Of a DNA stretch of 7,042 nucleotides, positions 6,025-7,042 are shown piece after piece. The translations under genes were made by a program, and so were the position numbers. The first letter of the stretch is position 1. Each line of letters begins with the position of its first letter. Origin of the DNA: Acidimicrobiales bacterium (GTDB taxonomy: Bacteria > Actinomycetota > Acidimicrobiia > Acidimicrobiales > JAKAVM01); NCBI GenBank assembly GCA_027451785.1, contig DAIDIS010000072.1, positions 1 through 7,042 of the forward strand. The letters are read 5' to 3'. The notes below the pieces were generated by a model that saw only the letters and a list, made by a program, of their open reading frames with translations, did no database searches and had not been told where the DNA came from.

Positions 6025-6570
6025 TCAATTCAGATCCAGTAATCCATCCGGCAGGTCAACTACCACCGCGTTTGCGGCGTCGAGATCGGCATCGACGCCA
6101 TCAAGCGTTTCAATTCCATTCTCCGCTTCACTTCCCAGTTCAGCGAGCGGCACAATCTTCTCCACGAATCGCATTGGGATCAGCTTTCCACCTTCAAGAA
6201 CAATCAGGTCACTTGCTGGGTTCTCGATCACTTCCGCCACGGTTCCCACGACTCCGAGCCGCTTGTCGACAACCACGGCTCCAATCAGGCGGTGAACCCA
6301 CAAGACGTCAGGGTCGTCCAGAGCCTCTGCCATAAGCGGTTCTCCGGCCAATGCTTGAGCGGCCGCTCGATCGTAGACACCCTTGAAGCTGACTATATAC
6401 CGACCGGTGTGTGGACTTGACTTGGTGACCACCAGCTTCGTCGCTCCCGCGTAAAGCACCGAACCGGGATTCATGCGCTCCAGCCGATTTGTCACCAATG
6501 AAACGACGACTTCGCCCCTCAAGCCGTGTGGCTTGTCGATCTTCCCAATCTGAAGTAGCTCGGGCGGCAT
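6025..6570 (-). CDS. rimM: 16S rRNA processing/30S maturation factor RimM
   Basis: RimM binds ribosomal protein S19 and helps the 30S head mature. The 181-residue product has the N-terminal RimM beta-barrel (about 5-85) with the hallmark GKIDKPHGLRGEV at 9-21, and a PRC-barrel-like C-terminal domain (about 90-181) with LIPMRFVEKIVPL at 130-142 and the typical ending VVDLPDGLLDL at 170-180. An acidic stretch at 145-165 (many E and D) is somewhat longer than in short homologues. The start is ATG; only a poor AAGAA precedes it, so translation may depend on its neighbours. It follows khpA by 51 bases and precedes trmD by 22. Confidence 0.96.
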   Translation of the reverse strand: MPPELLQIGKIDKPHGLRGEVVVSLVTNRLERMNPGSVLYAGATKLVVTKSSPHTGRYIVSFKGVYDRAAAQALAGEPLMAEALDDPDVLWVHRLIGAVVVDKRLGVVGTVAEVIENPASDLIVLEGGKLIPMRFVEKIVPLAELGSEAENGIETLDGVDADLDAANAVVVDLPDGLLDLN

Positions 6571-6621
6571 TTCTTAAATCGACCGGTCTCTAGGTTGCCG
6601 AACTGCCTAGGTGCCGAGAAG

Positions 6622-7008
6622 TCAGTCGACGATGTCGACTCGCGCATCGACGCCTTCTCTGGCACCTGCTGCGCGTACAAGAGTCCTGATCGAGTTCGCC
6701 ACCCGCCCATGACGCCCAATCACACGCCCCATGTCTTCCGGGGCGACGTGCAGACGCAAGAGTACCGACTTTGAAGCGTCACTCTGCTGTGCGACCTCTA
6801 CCAAAACCGCTTCGGGGGTGTCGACTATCGACTTCGCCAGGTGCTCAAGTACCCCTTTGGGAATACCACCTACGACGGCATTGCCGTCAGCTTCGGCACC
6901 GGCACCTGAGTCAAGGCGATTGGCGAAATCTTCATCCGCAGCCGCTTCGGCCTCGTTACCCGGCTCTGGAGCGTTGCCCAAATTGCCCTCGACTTCGGTA
7001 CTCGTCAA
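6622..7008 (-). CDS. khpA: KH-domain RNA-binding protein KhpA with acidic N-terminal extension
   Basis: KhpA is a small single-KH RNA chaperone that partners KhpB/Jag in Gram-positive bacteria and is typically about 75-80 residues. Here the core begins near residue 49 (IPKGVLEHLAKSIVDTPEAV) and has the RNA-binding GxxG loop as GRHG at 98-101 in DMGRVIGRHGRVANSIRTLVRAAG. The first 48 residues are an extra segment rich in E, D, A and G that looks disordered. No ATG, GTG or TTG occurs between codon 10 and the KH core, so the extension must be translated. The TTG start lies one base after the rpsP TGA, with AAAGG 9 bases upstream (7018-7022), and fits translational coupling. A second TTG at codon 10 is a less likely start. 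Confidence 0.92.
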   Translation of the reverse strand: MTSTEVEGNLGNAPEPGNEAEAAADEDFANRLDSGAGAEADGNAVVGGIPKGVLEHLAKSIVDTPEAVLVEVAQQSDASKSVLLRLHVAPEDMGRVIGRHGRVANSIRTLVRAAGAREGVDARVDIVD

Positions 7009-7009
7009 C

Positions 7010-7042
7010 TCAACCCGCCTTTGTCGAAGTGAATTGGTCCCA
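7010..7042 (-). CDS. rpsP: Last codons of probable rpsP (30S ribosomal protein S16), 5' part outside window
   Basis: Only ten codons and a TGA (7010-7012) are inside the window; they read WDQFTSTKAG. That looks like the tail of an S16 protein (many end in a W-x-x-F element followed by a short Lys/Ala stretch), and rpsP is the expected gene immediately before khpA. The fragment is too short for proof, so the call leans on gene order. Confidence 0.6.
   Translation of the reverse strand, partial: WDQFTSTKAG

Noticed and set aside
6571..6621. Short inverted repeats GACCGGTC and CTAGG...CCTAG between khpA and rimM as a terminator or operator
   Set aside because: The arms are short, no T-tract follows, and a terminator inside this conserved operon is unlikely.
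6622..7042. An rpsP-khpA fusion, since the khpA frame is open to the window edge
   Set aside because: A second frame gives an S16-like tail ending in TGA at 7010-7012, one base before a TTG with a Shine-Dalgarno, which fits two coupled genes better.

Overview
The window is a piece of an actinomycetotal chromosome, most likely Acidimicrobiia or a relative. This rests on the gene order rpsP-khpA-rimM-trmD-rplS-yraN-...-comM on the minus strand, on the frequent GTG and TTG starts, on the moderately high GC content (judged by eye), and on a small CxxC/HWHxxCW protein of a type I recall from Actinomycetota. The genus cannot be fixed from the sequence alone.

Right part (about 4446-7042, minus strand): the translation and ribosome-maturation cluster. 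It holds the last ten codons of what looks like rpsP (S16), then khpA (KH-domain RNA chaperone with an acidic N-terminal extension), rimM (30S maturation), trmD (tRNA m1G37 methyltransferase) and rplS (L19). The genes are tightly packed: TGA-G-TTG between rpsP and khpA, and an ATGA overlap between trmD and rplS. A GC-rich hairpin followed by T6 straddles the rplS stop codon and probably ends the ribosomal transcript. yraN (UPF0102 nuclease-like) follows. lepB and rnhB, often found between rplS and yraN in relatives, are absent.

Middle (3279-4445, minus): a Cys/Met-metabolism PLP enzyme (cystathionine gamma-synthase/lyase type). Its GTG directly abuts the yraN stop, so it is probably translated by coupling to yraN. 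Between it and the convergent plus-strand gene lie two hairpins, one of which looks like a tRNA with its middle removed.

Left part: two plus-strand genes, a small putative zinc-binding protein (1514-1744) and a secreted, propeller-like protein of unknown function (best start TTG 1966). They sit between the PLP enzyme and comM. The region upstream of the secreted gene carries two palindromes that could be operators. At the left edge comM/yifB (Mg-chelatase-like AAA+ protein) runs on the minus strand from 1300 out of the window. Its frame is open and undamaged.

Most of the window is conserved housekeeping sequence. The least explained part is the plus-strand island at 1514-3272: the secreted protein, its palindromic upstream region and the tRNA-like hairpin. 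I found no CRISPR array, insertion sequence, phage gene or defence system, and nothing that clearly amounts to a new biological system.
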